Of a stretch of 64,000 bases of DNA, positions 63,093-64,000 are shown one piece after another. Position 1 is the first letter of the stretch. Every line of letters begins with the position of its first letter. The stretch covers positions 3,410,001-3,474,000 of the forward strand of contig NZ_JHZX01000001.1 in NCBI RefSeq assembly GCF_000688335.1, written 5' to 3'. Made by a program: the position numbers and the translations under genes. The stretch is from Sediminibacter sp. Hel_I_10 (lineage in GTDB: Bacteria > Bacteroidota > Bacteroidia > Flavobacteriales > Flavobacteriaceae). Below the pieces are notes generated by a model. The model did no database searches, was not told the origin of the DNA, and saw only the letters and a program-made list of their open reading frames with translations.

Positions 63093-63183
63093 AGTACTAC
63101 CGCCAACAATGCGTATGGCCAATTGCGGCTAATTACTTAATCGATATTCGATGTTTTTAGCTACATTTATTTTAAGCGGACAA

Positions 63184-63223
63184 CCCCCGCTAGCGCTCGT
63201 TTGTAACGAGTGCCGTCAACAGT
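63184..63223 (+). repeat. GCTAGCGCTCG hairpin repeat, copy 1
   Basis: CCCCCGCTAGCGCTCGTTTG, TAACGAGTGCCGTCAACAGT. CTCGTT and AACGAG form a hairpin. It shares 38 of 40 bases with copy 2. Confidence 0.75.
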
Positions 63224-63355
63224 AATCCATCAACACTAAGCTGTGAAAAGCGAGTCCTCAATATAAATCCGTCTAAAGTAAACCCAGCCAAATAAAATGA
63301 TTCTAAACAAAAACAAATAGTTTGTATTTTGGTGCTATCAGTAGAAAATGCAAAA

Positions 63356-63395
63356 CCCCCGCTAGCGCTCGTTTGCAACGAGTGCCGTTAACAGT
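63356..63395 (+). repeat. GCTAGCGCTCG hairpin repeat, copy 2
   Basis: CCCCCGCTAGCGCTCGTTTG, CAACGAGTGCCGTTAACAGT. A related GTCAACAGTAA sequence follows about 15 bases later. Confidence 0.75.
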
Positions 63396-63562
63396 GAGTC
63401 GTCAACAGTAAACCTATAGTTACCTAGGTTTCACCCGTAGGTAATCCAAACGTACTTCGAAGGACAATAGGCAAACATCCAATGAAGATTTATATTATAG
63501 AGCAGATGTTTAATACATATAGATTAAACCATTCCTAAAGTAAAAAAATTGAATTTCAATTT

Positions 63563-63877
63563 TCAATATTCAATATAAATCGGTATTGATTCTACCTGAT
63601 GATTCAATTTAACATTAAATATTTCGTACGTAAAGTAATCTGTATTATTTCCAAGGTGCCTTTCAACCCTGTAAATCAATTCTTTAGTTTTTACATCGTA
63701 AATATTATCAACAATAACTTTACAATCAAAATTTCTACCATTATCTAAAATTGAATGATTTGGATTATAAGTCTTGTTACACGAATAATAGTTTCCATTG
63801 GATAATTTCCTTCCTATGCTGTTGTATAAATCTGTATAATAATTGCTGTTTTCAATTTCCTTAAAATAAGTATTCAT
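63563..63877 (-). CDS. Hypothetical protein
   Basis: A 104-residue soluble protein without signal peptide, Asn/Tyr-rich (NGNYYSCNKTYNPNHSILDN), with strand pattern K-V-I-V-D-N-I-Y-D-V and E-L-I-Y-R-V-E-R-H. It lies between repeat copies on the minus strand, facing the defence cassette. No family recognised. Confidence 0.5.
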   Translation of the reverse strand: MNTYFKEIENSNYYTDLYNSIGRKLSNGNYYSCNKTYNPNHSILDNGRNFDCKVIVDNIYDVKTKELIYRVERHLGNNTDYFTYEIFNVKLNHQVESIPIYIEY

Positions 63878-63965
63878 AAGCCTTTAGTTTAAAATTATGA
63901 GTCAAAGATATTTAATAATTTAATACTCTCATTTTTATAGAATTAACAATTGTTGATAATATTGC

Positions 63966-64000
63966 CTCGCTAGCGCTCGTTTGCAACGAGTGCCCTCAAC
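63966..64000 (+). repeat. GCTAGCGCTCG hairpin repeat, copy 3, cut by the window end
   Basis: CTCGCTAGCGCTCGTTTGCA followed by ACGAGTGCCCTCAAC. It matches copies 1 and 2 up to the window edge. Confidence 0.7.

Larger units (their letters stand above)
59117..63107 (+). mobile_element. Cassette C3: Thoeris defence operon, interrupted by an IS3 element
   Basis: The 5' end is GTT-GGCGGTA-ATAC (59117-59130) and the 3' end GTAC-TACCGCC-AAC (63094-63107). GTTGGCGGTA and TACCGCCAAC are exact reverse complements, and the neighbouring base is A against C (complement G), as in C0-C2. The ends enclose an IS3-family element and thsA-thsB1-thsB2. A hairpin left arm (AATGCGTATGGCCAATTGCG) follows the 3' end. 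Confidence 0.6.
63093..63562. other. Region after the defence cassette
   Basis: It holds the cassette 3' end, a hairpin left arm (63108-63170) and two copies of the GCTAGCGCTCG repeat (63184-63223 and 63356-63395). No supported gene. From here the genes are no longer on the + strand. Confidence 0.55.

Noticed and set aside
54301-63107. Canonical integron attC sites
   Set aside because: The boundary boxes do not fit RYYYAAC/GTTRRRY (for example GTTGTAC, GTTGTAA), complementarity extends over ten bases, and no integrase gene is in the window. Only the logic is similar.
54301-63107. Ordinary transposon terminal inverted repeats or MITEs
   Set aside because: The ends differ from unit to unit while pairing only within a unit, and no target duplications were seen. 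A transposon family would have constant ends. Long-range pairing of mRNA 5' and 3' ends remains an alternative explanation.
1-64000. CRISPR array, tRNA or rRNA genes
   Set aside because: No regularly spaced identical repeats with unique spacers and no cloverleaf or rRNA-like sequence was recognised by eye; the TTACGGAAT repeats at 56.2 kb are too short and too close together.

Overview
The window looks like chromosomal DNA of a marine member of the Flavobacteriaceae (Bacteroidota). The evidence is low GC, flavobacterial promoter boxes of the TAnnTTTG type (for example 1816-1823 and 16155-16162), proteins with type IX secretion (T9SS) C-terminal sorting domains, many SPI/SPII-exported proteins, and typical flavobacterial gene neighbourhoods (DUF1599 - DoxX-like - tpiA - prmA - clpS). 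No rRNA, tRNA or CRISPR array was recognised.

1-5.3 kb is a sulfur/respiration block: the end of a TauE/SafE exporter, a persulfide dioxygenase-like metallo-hydrolase fused to rhodanese domains, cytochrome bd oxidase (cydAB) and a split YeeE/YedE thiosulfate-type transporter. A paralogue of the hydrolase-rhodanese gene lies at 16.2 kb. Between them (5.4-15.9 kb) is a signalling block: a BLUF photoreceptor, two AraC-type regulators, three Rcp-like single-domain response regulators, a PAS histidine kinase, and a 1354-residue CheB-CheR-PAS-kinase fusion translationally coupled to a shrunken CheB-like protein.

17.6-47.5 kb is mostly housekeeping and transport: pyrF, DUF1599, a DoxX/MauE-like protein, an orphan peptide permease, tpiA, prmA, clpS, an esterase, an MFS transporter, a YpdA-type reductase, an Lrp/AsnC regulator flanked by two related helical proteins, an AGCS symporter with an unusual exported N-terminal region, nhaA, a bile-acid-type symporter, two serine hydrolases (one fused behind an XRE HTH and membrane segments), fasciclin, a frameshifted lipoprotein gene, a T9SS protein and Hsp20. 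An orphan Imm53-like immunity gene lies at 30.9 kb.

From about 47.9 to 63.1 kb the character changes. All genes lie on the + strand. Most encode small secreted proteins or lipoproteins, and they are separated by long imperfect hairpins. Five consecutive units have ends complementary to each other but different from unit to unit. In four of them the end is GTT plus seven unit-specific bases at the 5' side, its exact reverse complement at the 3' side, and the same A/G difference just beyond. This resembles integron cassette/attC logic, but it does not fit the published attC boxes and no integrase is visible. One unit has no gene. The last carries a Thoeris-type antiphage operon (thsA plus two TIR genes), with an IS3-family element inserted between the unit's 5' end and thsA. 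The same region contains five copies of a TACGTAG-N2-CTACGTA palindrome at fixed distance from a TTACTTG box, and a ~700 bp duplication carrying nearly identical lipoprotein genes. The window ends in copies of a hairpin repeat containing GCTAGCGCTCG.
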